Source: Bacteroidia bacterium
GTDB lineage: Bacteria; Bacteroidota; Ignavibacteria; UBA10030
Assembly (NCBI GenBank): GCA_022180565.1
Contig: BQML01000002.1
Coordinates: 181,888-245,887 of the forward strand
Direction: 5' to 3'
Length of the DNA stretch: 64,000 nt
The translations under genes and the position numbers were made by a program. Of this stretch, positions 1 through 10,200 are shown piece by piece (the stretch's first letter is position 1; each line of letters opens with the position of its first letter). A model generated the notes under the pieces. The model had not been told where the DNA came from. It did not search any database and saw only the letters and a list, made by a program, of their open reading frames with translations.

Positions 1-1
1 G

Positions 2-538
2 GAGAAAGCCCGTGCCATCAAGGTCGGACCGACGGACAATCCTGAGAACTGGATGGGTCCCGTCATCAACAAGGGCGCGATGGAAAAAATTCTGCGTTAC
101 GTGCAGAAAGGCATTGCCGAGGGCGGCAGGCTTTTGACAGGCGGAAAACCCGCAGGCGGGGACGGTTTCTTTATCGAGCCCACGATCATTGCTGATGTTG
201 ATCCAAAAGCAACGATCGCCCAGGAGGAGATCTTCGGTCCTGTTCTGGCCGTGATCAAGGCGAAGGACTTCGATCATGCGCTCGAGATTGCAAACAATAC
301 GGAGTTCGGTCTGACGGGTGGTGTGTGGACAAAGAACCGGAAGAAAATCGAGAGGGCGAAACGCCAGTTTCACGTGGGCAACTTCTACGTGAATAGAAAG
401 ATCACCGGAGCGTTTGTGGGCGTCCATCCGTTCGGTGGATTCAACATGTCGGGAACGGACTCCAAGGCGGGCGGCAGGGATTATCTGCTGTTGTTCATGC
501 AGGCGAAGACGATTTCGGAGAAGGTGAAAGAAAGGTGA
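2..538 (+). CDS. pruA: 1-pyrroline-5-carboxylate dehydrogenase, C-terminal part (5' end outside window)
   Basis: The reading frame is open from the left edge, so this is the last 178 residues of an aldehyde dehydrogenase. It oxidises glutamate semialdehyde to glutamate with NAD+, the second step of proline degradation. Visible are the ALDH motif [10 protein letters not shown] and the long conserved tail of the stand-alone P5C dehydrogenase group ([16 protein letters not shown], then [10 protein letters not shown]). The tail distinguishes it from generic ALDHs such as the one at 26 kb. The catalytic cysteine and NAD-binding region lie upstream and cannot be checked. A zinc-ribbon gene starts 13 bases after its stop, suggesting co-transcription. 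Confidence 0.93.
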   Translation, partial: EKARAIKVGPTDNPENWMGPVINKGAMEKILRYVQKGIAEGGRLLTGGKPAGGDGFFIEPTIIADVDPKATIAQEEIFGPVLAVIKAKDFDHALEIANNTEFGLTGGVWTKNRKKIERAKRQFHVGNFYVNRKITGAFVGVHPFGGFNMSGTDSKAGGRDYLLLFMQAKTISEKVKER

Positions 539-551
539 TGGAGAGGAAGGC

Positions 552-1037
552 TTGAAGTACATACACTGCAGGCACTGCGGCGGAGACATCATGGCGGACA
601 GCGATTTCTGCCCCCACTGCGGCACCCTCACGGGCCTGGCGGAGCAGATTGGGTGCGGGCGCCATCCCGATCGGCAGGCCGCGGCCGTGTGCATCATGTG
701 CGGAATGCCGGTCTGCGATTCTTGTGCCGTCAAAAAGCACGGAAAATGGTTCTGCAAGGATCACGCGTCTGTTCATGTGGAGCAAGACTGGGCGCTTGTG
801 CTCGAGTCTCCGGATATCAACAAAGCGGAACTGGCACGATCGGTTCTCGAGGCAGGCGGCTTCCATGTTATCGTGCGCAATTTTGGTCCGAACACCGCCG
901 TGTGGGAAGGCGGAGGAGATAGCCTGTTCTCGCGTCAGCAACTGAATCGGCTCGCAAAGGTCTTCGTCCCCCTTCCGGAATACCTGAACGCGGTGCAGTC
1001 TCTTTTGGAATGGGAGGAAGCGGGGGATCACCATTGA
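552..1037 (+). CDS. Zinc-ribbon / B-box-like / DUF2007-like protein (paralogue 1)
   Basis: A 161-residue protein of unknown function. It begins with a four-cysteine zinc ribbon (C6-x2-C9, C20-x2-C23). A B-box-like cysteine/histidine cluster follows at about 35-71 (C35, H38, C47, C50, C55, C58, C68, H71). The tail (about 80-155) resembles the small DUF2007 'putative signal transducing' fold. The start is TTG, preceded by GAGAGGAAGG, a good ribosome binding site. No membrane segment or signal peptide is visible, so it is probably cytoplasmic. The same three-part layout recurs at 40393-40848. It lies between pruA and sucC without a terminator. The function is not recognisable; a zinc-dependent adaptor is a guess. 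Confidence 0.8.
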   Translation: MKYIHCRHCGGDIMADSDFCPHCGTLTGLAEQIGCGRHPDRQAAAVCIMCGMPVCDSCAVKKHGKWFCKDHASVHVEQDWALVLESPDINKAELARSVLEAGGFHVIVRNFGPNTAVWEGGGDSLFSRQQLNRLAKVFVPLPEYLNAVQSLLEWEEAGDHH

Positions 1038-1053
1038 ACCGTGAGAGGAACCT

Positions 1054-2217
1054 ATGAAAATTCATGAATACCAGGCGAAGGAAATTCTGAAACAGTACGG
1101 TGTCGCAGTTCCGCGCGGGCATGTGGCGTTCTCGGTTGAGGAAGCAGTGAAGGCGGCACAGAGCCTGCCGGGTCCAGTGTGGGTGGTCAAAGCACAAATC
1201 CACGCAGGGGGACGCGGAAAAGGAGGAGGGGTGAAGTTGGCGCGGAGCATCGATGAGGTAAGGGAGCGCGCTTCGGAAATCCTCGGCATGAAGCTCGTGA
1301 CGCATCAGACCGGACCGGAGGGGAGGATCGTGAAGCGTCTGCTGGTTGAGGAGGGAATGAACATCGCCAGGGAGCTTTACGTGGGCATTACGCTTGACCG
1401 CTCCATGTCCCGCAACGTGCTGATGGCATCGACAGAAGGCGGCGTCGAGATCGAGAAAGTCGCCGCCGAGACGCCGGAGAAGATCCTGAAAGAATTTGTC
1501 GATCCCGCTGTGGGGTTACAGGCCTTTCAGATCCGCCGGCTGTGCTTCGGACTCGGCCTCTCGGGCGACACGATGAAGAATGCCATGAAGTTCTTCGCCG
1601 CGTTGTACAAAGCATACGAAGCCACCGATGCGTCGCTTGCAGAGATCAATCCGTTGGTGCTGACCCGGGAGGGAACGGTCCTGGCGCTGGATGCAAAGAT
1701 CAATTTCGACGACAACGCGCTCTTCCGCCATCCAGACTTCATGGACTTGCGCGATTTCGACGAAGAGGATCCGCTGGAGGTCGAGGCATCGAAGTCGAAT
1801 CTGAACTACATCAAACTCGACGGGAACGTCGGCTGTATGGTGAACGGTGCGGGCCTCGCCATGGCAACGATGGATATTATCAAACTCGCGGGCGGAATGC
1901 CGGCAAATTTTCTCGATGTCGGCGGAGGGGCAAGTGCACAGACCGTGGAGGCCGGCTTCAGGATCATTCTCAAAGATCCGCATGTCAAAGCGGTATTGAT
2001 CAACATCTTCGGCGGCATCGTGAGGTGCGATCGAGTGGCGACCGGCGTTGTGGAGGCGGCAAAGAAGGTGGATGTTCATGTGCCGATCGTGGTGCGGCTT
2101 GCCGGCACCAACGCCGATCTTGCGGCCGATATTCTGAGGAACTCCGGCATGCGCTTTCTCGTGGCATCCAATCTGAAGGACGCCGCCGAAAAAGTCACGA
2201 AAGCTATCGCCGCATGA
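1054..2217 (+). CDS. sucC: Succinyl-CoA synthetase (ADP-forming) beta subunit
   Basis: 387 residues, the standard length. It forms the nucleotide-binding half of succinyl-CoA synthetase (TCA cycle, substrate-level ATP formation). It has an N-terminal ATP-grasp domain starting [12 protein letters not shown], with the glycine-rich [13 protein letters not shown]. The C-terminal CoA-ligase domain carries [10 protein letters not shown]. The ATG is preceded by GAGAGG at a good distance. The alpha subunit sucD, which carries the phosphorylated histidine and is often next to sucC, is not in this window; gatB follows instead. Confidence 0.97.
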   Translation: MKIHEYQAKEILKQYGVAVPRGHVAFSVEEAVKAAQSLPGPVWVVKAQIHAGGRGKGGGVKLARSIDEVRERASEILGMKLVTHQTGPEGRIVKRLLVEEGMNIARELYVGITLDRSMSRNVLMASTEGGVEIEKVAAETPEKILKEFVDPAVGLQAFQIRRLCFGLGLSGDTMKNAMKFFAALYKAYEATDASLAEINPLVLTREGTVLALDAKINFDDNALFRHPDFMDLRDFDEEDPLEVEASKSNLNYIKLDGNVGCMVNGAGLAMATMDIIKLAGGMPANFLDVGGGASAQTVEAGFRIILKDPHVKAVLINIFGGIVRCDRVATGVVEAAKKVDVHVPIVVRLAGTNADLAADILRNSGMRFLVASNLKDAAEKVTKAIAA

Positions 2218-2246
2218 CCCAGATCTTTTTCATTTGAATTCATCTC

Positions 2247-3704
2247 TTGTCTCAACATCGTCCATATGAACCCGTCATCGGTCTGGAGGTTCATGCCCAG
2301 CTTTTGACTCGCTCCAAGGCGTTTTGTTCCTGCTCTACGGAGTTTGGGAATGATCCCAATTCCAACGTCTGCCCCGTCTGCCTGGGCCTGCCAGGCGTTC
2401 TGCCGGTCCTCAACGCACGCGTTGTGGAGTTTGTGATTCGCATGGGCCTTGCCACCCACTGCACGATTGCCCGAAAGTCGGTGTTTGCCCGGAAAAACTA
2501 TTTCTATCCCGACCTTCCGAAGGGCTACCAAATCTCCCAGTACGAAGATCCCATCTGTACGGACGGCTTCGTGGAGATCGAGCTGGAGGATGGATCGAAA
2601 AAAAACATAGGGATCACGCGGATCCATATGGAGGAGGACGCGGGAAAGTCCATCCACGACCTCGATGTTGATACTCTCGTGGATGTCAACCGATGCGGCG
2701 TTCCCCTCATTGAGATTGTGAGCAAGCCCGACTTACGATCCCCCCATGAGGCCTATCAGTATCTCTCCGCCATGAAGCAGATCGTGACCTATCTGGGAAT
2801 CTGTGATGGGAACATGGAAGAGGGGAGCCTGCGGTGTGATGCCAACGTGTCCGTGCGTCCGGTCGGCTCTGTCACGCTCGGAACAAAGACCGAACTGAAA
2901 AACCTCAACTCGTTCCGCTTTGTCGAAAAAGCTCTGCAGTACGAGATCAACCGTCAGATCGCCTTGCTCGAGAGCGGCGGGCAAGTGGTGCAGGAGACCC
3001 TCCTTTGGAATCCCGATCAGGGTGTTGCCATTCCCATGCGGTCCAAGGAGGAGGCGCATGACTACCGCTATTTTCCGGAACCGGATCTGGTCCCGGTTCT
3101 CGTACCAGAGGAGCAAATCGAGTCGGTGCGCAAGACGCTCCCGGAATTCCCGATGGCGCGCCGCGATCGATATATCGCCGAATACTCCCTGCCCAAGTAC
3201 GACGCCGACATTCTTACGGAAAGCAGGGATCTTGCCGAGTATTTTGAAGCGACCGTCAGAGCGCTGAAAAGGCGGAATCCGGAGACCGCCAAGATGGCGA
3301 GTAACTGGACGATGACGGATGTCCTGCGCGTGGTCAGGGAACGGCACATCGAAATCCGTGATTTCCCGATTCAACCAGAGCGGTTGGCGGGAATGATCGA
3401 CCTGATTGCTGACGGTACCATCAGCAGTAAAATTGCCAAGGATCTTTTTGAAGAAATGCTTGCCTCCGGGGATCACCCCGGGATCATTGTGAAGGCCAAA
3501 GGGCTCGTTCAGGTTTCCGATGAGGGAGCCATCGAGCGCGCAGTGGCCGAAGTGCTCGAGAAGAATCCTGAACAAGTGCTCAAATATAAGTCCGGGAAAC
3601 ACCAGGTGTTCGGGTACTTTGTGGGAGAAACCATGAAGATCATGAAGGGAAAGGCGAATCCCAAACTGGTGAACGATATTCTCAAGAAGAAACTGGAATC
3701 GTGA
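2247..3704 (+). CDS. gatB: Asp-tRNA(Asn)/Glu-tRNA(Gln) amidotransferase subunit B
   Basis: 485 residues. GatB is the kinase/tRNA-binding subunit of GatCAB, which converts Glu-tRNA(Gln) or Asp-tRNA(Asn) to the amidated forms. It opens with the family motif [10 protein letters not shown], followed by cysteine pairs (CSCSTEF, CPVCLG) that usually bind zinc. The GatB signature ([17 protein letters not shown]) and a helical YqeY-like tail domain from about residue 330 follow. The start is TTG at 2247: an in-frame stop at 2235 closes the frame upstream, and there is no obvious Shine-Dalgarno. gatA and gatC are not in the window. Confidence 0.97.
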   Translation: MSQHRPYEPVIGLEVHAQLLTRSKAFCSCSTEFGNDPNSNVCPVCLGLPGVLPVLNARVVEFVIRMGLATHCTIARKSVFARKNYFYPDLPKGYQISQYEDPICTDGFVEIELEDGSKKNIGITRIHMEEDAGKSIHDLDVDTLVDVNRCGVPLIEIVSKPDLRSPHEAYQYLSAMKQIVTYLGICDGNMEEGSLRCDANVSVRPVGSVTLGTKTELKNLNSFRFVEKALQYEINRQIALLESGGQVVQETLLWNPDQGVAIPMRSKEEAHDYRYFPEPDLVPVLVPEEQIESVRKTLPEFPMARRDRYIAEYSLPKYDADILTESRDLAEYFEATVRALKRRNPETAKMASNWTMTDVLRVVRERHIEIRDFPIQPERLAGMIDLIADGTISSKIAKDLFEEMLASGDHPGIIVKAKGLVQVSDEGAIERAVAEVLEKNPEQVLKYKSGKHQVFGYFVGETMKIMKGKANPKLVNDILKKKLES

Positions 3705-3711
3705 GGCATTC

Positions 3712-4473
3712 ATGCGGCCGAAAGTCATTGCGGGAAACTGGAAGATGAACAAGGACGCGGATGAGTCTGTTGAGCTGATCAACGGGCTCATCACCCGCAG
3801 TGGGGAGATTCCAAACGGCGTGACCGTGATTCTCTGCCCACCCTTCACATCCCTCGCTATTGCTCAGAGGCTTCTGGACGGAGGGCCGATGGCGCTGGGA
3901 GGCCAAAACATGCATTACGAAGACGAAGGGGCGTTCACCGGAGAGATTTCAGCCGGTATGCTGAAGTCCGTCGGATGCACGTTCGTGATCATCGGCCACT
4001 CCGAACGACGACAGATTTTCGGTGAGACGAACGATGCTATCAACAAGAAGGTGAAGAAGGCTCTGAGTGCGGGTCTGCGTCCGATCATTTGCGTCGGGGA
4101 GACACTAGAGGAGCGCGAGAGGGGAGTGACGGAACAGGTAATCAACGTTCAATTGAAAGGCGCGCTCCAGGATGTTTCGGAGAACGAAGTATCCCGGGCC
4201 ATCATTGCCTACGAGCCCGTATGGGCCATCGGCACAGGAAAGAACGCGACACCGGAACAGGCGGCCGACGTCCATAACTACATACGAAAAATCATCGGTC
4301 AATTTTACTCCTGGGCCACTGCAGAGAGAATCATCATCCAATATGGGGGCTCTGTAAAACCCGAAAACGCTCGCAGCCTTCTGGCAACAGACGGCATTGA
4401 CGGTGCTCTGGTCGGGGGGGCCTGTCTCAAGCCCGATTCGTTCATGGAAATCGTGATGGCCGCGGGTTCATGA
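3712..4473 (+). CDS. tpiA: Triosephosphate isomerase
   Basis: 253 residues, typical length. It interconverts dihydroxyacetone phosphate and glyceraldehyde 3-phosphate in the cytoplasm. All catalytic residues are present: K11 in GNWKMN, H96 in IGHSERR and E168 in AYEPVWAIGTG, plus the phosphate-binding loop YGGSVKPEN. The ATG is 7 bases after the gatB stop, behind a weak TGAGG, so it is likely co-transcribed with gatB. A 182-base gap follows that holds a predicted promoter for the next gene. Confidence 0.98.
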   Translation: MRPKVIAGNWKMNKDADESVELINGLITRSGEIPNGVTVILCPPFTSLAIAQRLLDGGPMALGGQNMHYEDEGAFTGEISAGMLKSVGCTFVIIGHSERRQIFGETNDAINKKVKKALSAGLRPIICVGETLEERERGVTEQVINVQLKGALQDVSENEVSRAIIAYEPVWAIGTGKNATPEQAADVHNYIRKIIGQFYSWATAERIIIQYGGSVKPENARSLLATDGIDGALVGGACLKPDSFMEIVMAAGS

Positions 4474-4558
4474 GGACCTCGGGGCGCTCCCACTTTAATC
4501 GATTCCGAAAACCTTTTACAGCGTAAGGAGTTAGGGGGATCTAAACGCAAGTTTTTCA

Positions 4559-4587
4559 TTGCTTTCCCGCCCTTTTTGTGTTATATT
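4559..4587 (+). promoter_or_regulatory. Predicted sigma70-type promoter for the 4656-16189 gene run
   Basis: The -35 is TTGCTT at 4559-4564 and the -10 is TATATT at 4582-4587, with exactly 17 bases between. Transcription would start near 4594, giving a leader of about 60 bases before the TTG at 4656. The same spacing and -10 type recur at seven other places in the window. The rest of the 4474-4655 gap shows nothing I can interpret. Confidence 0.55.
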
Positions 4588-4655
4588 CCCCGAACGCACC
4601 ATTCTGAATGGCCCGTTCCTAGGCCAAGGGTTCAAACCTTAGCCAGTCCTGAGAC

Positions 4656-7289
4656 TTGCGTAATCACCGATCAAGCCCAGTTTTCATAAGGTTCCTTTCC
4701 CTCCTGTTTGTCTCTTTTGCCGCGCTTGACGTCCTTGTTGCCCAGTTGCCGGTGGTTCTTCAGAACGGCCAGCCGGCCGGCTCGGACATTGGCCTTTTTG
4801 AAGACACGCCGTTTCGGCGGAAGATCGACCTTGCCGGAACGTGGTCTTACACTCTTGATGGCGAGCAATGGCACGAGGTTCGCATTCCTGCGGCATTCGA
4901 CTACACGGGAAAGATCACGTTTCTTCGCCGTTTTTCGATTTCCGATTCTCTTCTTGAACGCTGTGCATTCAGCCTTGTAGCATTCGGAGTGAACTATGAG
5001 GCTGAGGTGTACATCAACGACATCTTCATCGGGAAGCATGCCGGCGGATCGACCTCCTTCCAGTTTGATATTCCCGAGGATGTTATTCAGAGCGGAGATG
5101 AGAATGCTGTCACGGTGGTGGTTTCGAACGTTTTGACATCGCGAACGACCCTGCCGGTTCGCAAACAAGTTTGGGGATGGAAGACCTACGGAGGGATTCT
5201 GCGGGACATGTTCATTGTGGCGACGCCCCGTCTCTGGGTGCAGACCCTCGCTGCGCGTCCGTCGGTTTCCGCAGATGCCCGGAGCGGTTTGATCGAGGTT
5301 CGGACAACGATTTCGAATCGAAACTTTCCCGCGCTCACGCGGCCGGACACGACGCATCGCACGACGGCTCGGGAACAATATCAGCTGTTGCTTCAGCTTT
5401 TTGACAAAGAACGCGGGAACCTCTTCACGCAGGCTGCTCCTCTTGTTCTGGCACTCGAAGACGGCAAGGATGCGGAGGTCTCCGCCGTTTTTCCGGTGAC
5501 CTTTCCCCGCTTGTGGTCTCCGGAGGCCCCTGTGCTGTATCGTCTGAGTGCGCTCCTTGTACGATCCGAAGGACGGTCGCAAACGATCCTTGACGAGCAC
5601 CGCGTGGATATCGGTTTTGCCACCGTCGGCATTCAGGGAGCGGACATCCGCCTCAATGGAAAGAAAGTCACCCTCCGGGGCGTCACGTGGTACGAAGACG
5701 ACCCTGAATTCGGCGCGGCGATCAGCTATGACAGAATGGAAAAGGATGTAGCCCTGATAAAGGCCCTCGGTGCCAATGCGGTACGGTTTGCGTTCCATCC
5801 CCCGCATCCCTACATGCTCACCCTGTGCAACCGGTACGGGTTGCTCGCGCTTGTCGAACTGCCGATCTGGAACGTCCCCGCAGAAGTTCTCGCCGACGAC
5901 ATGTTTTTGGGGCTCGCGGAACAGCTTGCGCGGGAAATGGTTCTGAGGGACATGAATCATCCGTCGGTTGTTGCCTGGGGCCTCGGCAGTGACTTCGACT
6001 CGGCCGATCCGCGTGCGCGCGCTTCCGTGGAACGAATCGCCTCGGTGATCCGCGGTCTGGATCCGCGTCCAGTATATTATGGATCATCGATGCCCGCGGC
6101 CGACACCTGTGTTGATCTCGTGGATCTGGCGGCAATCTGCATGAATGGAGAGGATCAGGCTTCGTTGAAGGAACAGCTTGCGGCGTGGAAACAGAAGAAC
6201 TCCAATAAACCGGTCGTTGTGGTTCGGTACGGCAAGACGGTGGAATCGGGAAACAGGAACGGATACAGCGATCCCCTTTCGGAAGAGGCACAGGCGAGGT
6301 ACTTTCTGCAAACGTTCGGAACTATACGCGACGCCGGCGTTGCGGGAAGCTTCATTCAGGCATTGGCGGACTGGCGAGGTGACCGCCCGTTGTTGACCGT
6401 CCGTCAAGAGGACCCGTACCTCCACCCCGTGGGGCTCATGAATCGTGAACGGCAGAAGCGGCTGGCATACGACGTCGTAAAGACTCTGTTTGCGGGTCAG
6501 AAGGTGGCCGCGTTGCCCATCGGCAAGCATCGAAGCACGTTCCCCCTCTGGCATGTCATAGCGGGATTTGCGGTGATCTTCGCCGTCGCCTACCAGTACC
6601 ACTACAACCGCCGATTCAATGAATCGTTCAAGCGTTCCCTCTTCCGTTCGTACAACTTCTTCGTGGATCTCCGCGATGTCCGTACGGTGTCGGTGTTCCA
6701 CACTCTGCTGTTGGCCTTTATGATCTCCCTGACACTGGCGGTTGTCCTGTCAGGGCTTCTGTATCACTTCCGGCAGGATAGGATAGCAGATTACCTGCTC
6801 ACACAGATCCTGGTTTGGGACAGTGTGAAGGAGGCGGTGGTCTCTGCAACTTGGAATCCCGCCGAGGGGATTCTGACCTTTACAGGCGTGTTTCTTGCGC
6901 TGTCCGTCCTCCTGTCGATCTTCGTCAGGATCGGTTCGTTCTTTGTCCGGACACGCATTCAGTGGCTTCACACCTATACGACCGTTGTATGGGCGTCCGT
7001 GCCGTTGGTGTTCCTCAGTCCGGTGGGTATGAGTCTGTTCAAGATTCTTCAGACACCGTTCTATGTCCTCCCCGTGTTTCTGCTCCTCGCCCTGTTTGCA
7101 TTTTGGATTCTCGTGAGGACGCTGAAAGGAACGTCCGTTCTTCTCGATCTCAATGCCGCGAAGACGTACATCGGCGGCGCCGTTGTATTGGGAGCGATCG
7201 GAGCATTGATCGTTCTCTACTATGACTCGGAATTCCAGCTCACTGCCTATCTTGATTTTCTCTACAACCTGACGCGGGGGAGCGGGTAA
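4656..7289 (+). CDS. Secreted/membrane GH2-like protein with altered catalytic residues and C-terminal membrane domain
   Basis: 877 residues. A signal peptide (about 1-30) is followed by a GH2-type sugar-binding jelly roll (about 50-190, with YINDIFIGKHAGG), an immunoglobulin-like linker domain and a GH2 TIM barrel (about 340-620). Where active family members have Asn-Glu at the acid/base, this has Ser445-Asp446 (WGLGSDFD). Where the nucleophile Glu precedes Tyr-Gly, it has Arg524 (VVRYGK). It is therefore probably not an ordinary glycosidase. From about 630 to the end there are six hydrophobic segments, reminiscent of Yip1-type membrane domains. The start is TTG 4656. The stop overlaps the smc start by one base. 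A sugar-binding envelope protein is my inference; the cellular role is unknown. Confidence 0.75.
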   Translation: MRNHRSSPVFIRFLSLLFVSFAALDVLVAQLPVVLQNGQPAGSDIGLFEDTPFRRKIDLAGTWSYTLDGEQWHEVRIPAAFDYTGKITFLRRFSISDSLLERCAFSLVAFGVNYEAEVYINDIFIGKHAGGSTSFQFDIPEDVIQSGDENAVTVVVSNVLTSRTTLPVRKQVWGWKTYGGILRDMFIVATPRLWVQTLAARPSVSADARSGLIEVRTTISNRNFPALTRPDTTHRTTAREQYQLLLQLFDKERGNLFTQAAPLVLALEDGKDAEVSAVFPVTFPRLWSPEAPVLYRLSALLVRSEGRSQTILDEHRVDIGFATVGIQGADIRLNGKKVTLRGVTWYEDDPEFGAAISYDRMEKDVALIKALGANAVRFAFHPPHPYMLTLCNRYGLLALVELPIWNVPAEVLADDMFLGLAEQLAREMVLRDMNHPSVVAWGLGSDFDSADPRARASVERIASVIRGLDPRPVYYGSSMPAADTCVDLVDLAAICMNGEDQASLKEQLAAWKQKNSNKPVVVVRYGKTVESGNRNGYSDPLSEEAQARYFLQTFGTIRDAGVAGSFIQALADWRGDRPLLTVRQEDPYLHPVGLMNRERQKRLAYDVVKTLFAGQKVAALPIGKHRSTFPLWHVIAGFAVIFAVAYQYHYNRRFNESFKRSLFRSYNFFVDLRDVRTVSVFHTLLLAFMISLTLAVVLSGLLYHFRQDRIADYLLTQILVWDSVKEAVVSATWNPAEGILTFTGVFLALSVLLSIFVRIGSFFVRTRIQWLHTYTTVVWASVPLVFLSPVGMSLFKILQTPFYVLPVFLLLALFAFWILVRTLKGTSVLLDLNAAKTYIGGAVVLGAIGALIVLYYDSEFQLTAYLDFLYNLTRGSG

Positions 7290-10200
7290 TGTATCTCTCC
7301 AAAATTGAGGTCCTGGGATTCAAGTCGTTCGCTCACAAGGTGAACCTTACGTTTGACTCCGGCATCACGGCCATTGTGGGGCCGAATGGGTGCGGGAAGA
7401 CCAACGTCGTGGATGCGATCCGGTGGGCCTTGGGGGAACAACGCCCGACCACGTTGCGCAGCGACAAGATGGAGGACGTCATCTTCAATGGCACAAAGGG
7501 ACGCAAGCCGCTCTCGATGGCGGAGGTGTCCCTGACGATCGAGAATACCAAGGGCATTCTGCCCACGGAGTATTCCGAAGTGACGATCACGCGCAGGGTC
7601 TACCGGTCGGGTGAGAGCGAGTACTACCTGAACAAGACCCTGTGCCGTCTGAAAGACATCCGGGACCTCTTCATGGACACCGGCATGGGATCTGACGCGT
7701 ACTCGGTGATCGAGTTGAAAATGGTGGAGACGATCCTGAGCGACAAGGCCGATGAACGCCGGAGGCTGTTCGAAGAGGCCGCAGGAGTGACCAAGTACAA
7801 GCATCGCCGTAAGGAGGCGTACCGGCGGCTGGAAAGTGTGCAGGCAGATTTAACGCGGGTGAGCGACATCGTCAGGGAGGTGCAGAAAGCCGTGAACTCC
7901 CTCGAGCGCCAGGCGCAGAAGGCTGAACGGTACAACGCGATGGCCAAACAACTCCATGAGTTGGAGATCGCCCTGCTGATCCGGGAATACTCGGGAATCC
8001 TGGAAAAGATCGATCCGCTGAGGCAGGAGCTGAGCGTTGCCGTGGATGAACGCAACAGGATAGATGTTGAGCTGAGGCAGGAGGAAGCCCTGCTGGAGGT
8101 CTTGCGGAGCGAAATGGAAGAGCTGGAGGAGAGAAGTTCAGACGCTCAATCGACTCTCTCGCGGCAAATTGATCAAGTGCATCAGCTTGAGCAATCGCTT
8201 GCCACGGCCCGGGAGCGGCAGAAGGCACTGGCGGCAAACATTGAACGGTTTGAACGCGAGCGTATCGAACTGACGGCTCAGCGGGAGGCGAAGGAGCGTT
8301 CCCTTGTGGAATTAGGGTCGCGTTGGGAGGAGGCGGTCGCGAAGACAAAGGCAGCTCAGGAGATCTCGGATCGCAAACAGGAGGAGCTCGCCGGCGTGGA
8401 CCGCCTGGTGTCGGAGAAGAAACAGGAAGTACGCTCCCATCAGGACCGCGTCATCGCCCTCCTTCATGAAATCTCCGAACTGCGCCAGAGAGAGAATCAA
8501 GCGCGGGCAAGAAGTGACAATCTGAAGGGGCGGATCGAGTTCATCAGTGAAGAGAATTCGACGCTGGAGGAAGAGATTCGCAGGAACACGGAGCAGGTGA
8601 CGATCCTGAGCGCGGAGGACAGGGAACTGAGGAGGAAGTGTGCGGAGGCAGAGGTGCGTGTCCACGAGCTTGAGGATGTGAAGAACAGGAAGCTCGGGGA
8701 AATCGAGGCTCTTCGCGAACGGGATTTTGAGCTGCGCAGTGCTCTGGACCGGAAACAGGCGAAGGTTGATCTCCTGAAAGGTCTCATCGAAAGCCATGGC
8801 GGCGTCTCCGAAGGAGCCGGCGTGCTGTTCGGAGATCCTGCATGGCGGGGCCGCCTCGAAACAACGGTCGGCGATGCCCTCACGACCGATCCGCGGTTCC
8901 GGGTAGCGATCGAAGCGGCCCTCGGGGATACCGCAGGTTACGTCATCGTCCGTGACAGCGCCACGGCCTATGAAGCCATCGAGCATCTCAAGCAGGGACA
9001 AAAAGGGAAGGCAACCTTCCTCTGTCTCGATCGCCTGCCACACACGCTGAGCGACGCCGCACCGGTTCGCGAAGAGGGTGTTGAAGGATGGGCCTGGGAG
9101 CTTGTCCGCGCCGACGAGCGCCATCTTCCCGCCTTCAGAGCGCTCCTCGACGCAACATTGATTGTGCGCTCCCTGGATGTCGCCCGCAGGGTTGGTTCCC
9201 GGTACGATGGGGTCCGATGCGTCACGCTGGACGGCGAAGCCGTGAGTGCTCGCGGGGTTGTGCGTGGGGGAAGCGTGAGGTCGGACGAAGGGAGCACGAT
9301 CGGACGGAAGACGCAAATCGCTGAGCTTGAGAGCGAGTGTTCTGAACTCGAAGCGGAGCGCGCACGCCTTCAGGCAGACTTGGAACGCCTCCAGGGCGAG
9401 GTGGCGGAGACGGACGTCGCCCGGCTCAAAGAGCACGCCCGCGAGCTTGAACAGCAAACCACGACGGTGGAAGTCAGGATCGCGCAGTTGGAGTTTGAAA
9501 AGAAGAGGGCGCAGGAGACAGTGGACCGGGGTGTACTCGAGACCGAACGGTTAAAGAAGGAGATCGCGACGCTTGGGCGCGAGCTCAATGAAATAGGTCC
9601 CGCCTTAAAAAGCCTCGAAGAGAAGAAGACGGAGGCGGAACGGCTTTCGGGTGAAGGATCAAAAGGTCTCGAGGCCCTTGAGAGCCGTTTGGCGGAGTGT
9701 GCGAGGGTTGCGCACGACGCAAATCTGGACGCCCTGACGCGGGCGAATGAACAGAAGAGTCTCGAACAGGAGATCGAGCATACGAAAGCAACGATTCGGA
9801 CCCTGGTAGAAACCTACGAACAACGCGGACGGGAGATCGCGGCCGCGCGCGAAGAGCTCGATGACCTTGCGACGGTGGCGGCGGAGGCCGAGGATGCCTT
9901 GAAACAGGCAAGGGAGATCGTAAAGCAGTTGAAGGAGCAGAAACAGGAGGTGGACAAAGAATATGCTGGGAAGCGGGCTCAGGTCCATCAAATCGAACTG
10001 AAGTTGAAGGACGAGAGGTTGAGGCACGAAGGGTCCCTGAAGGCGGCGCACGATCTCGAATTCAAGATCCAGGAGCTGACCATGAAAGCGGAAAGCCTCA
10101 GGACCCGGGCAAAGGAAGAGTTCGAGATGGATCTCCAGCCGCAGGTGTTTGATGATGCGGGCACGTTCGATGTTGCCGCGGCTCGCGAGGAAGTGAGGAC

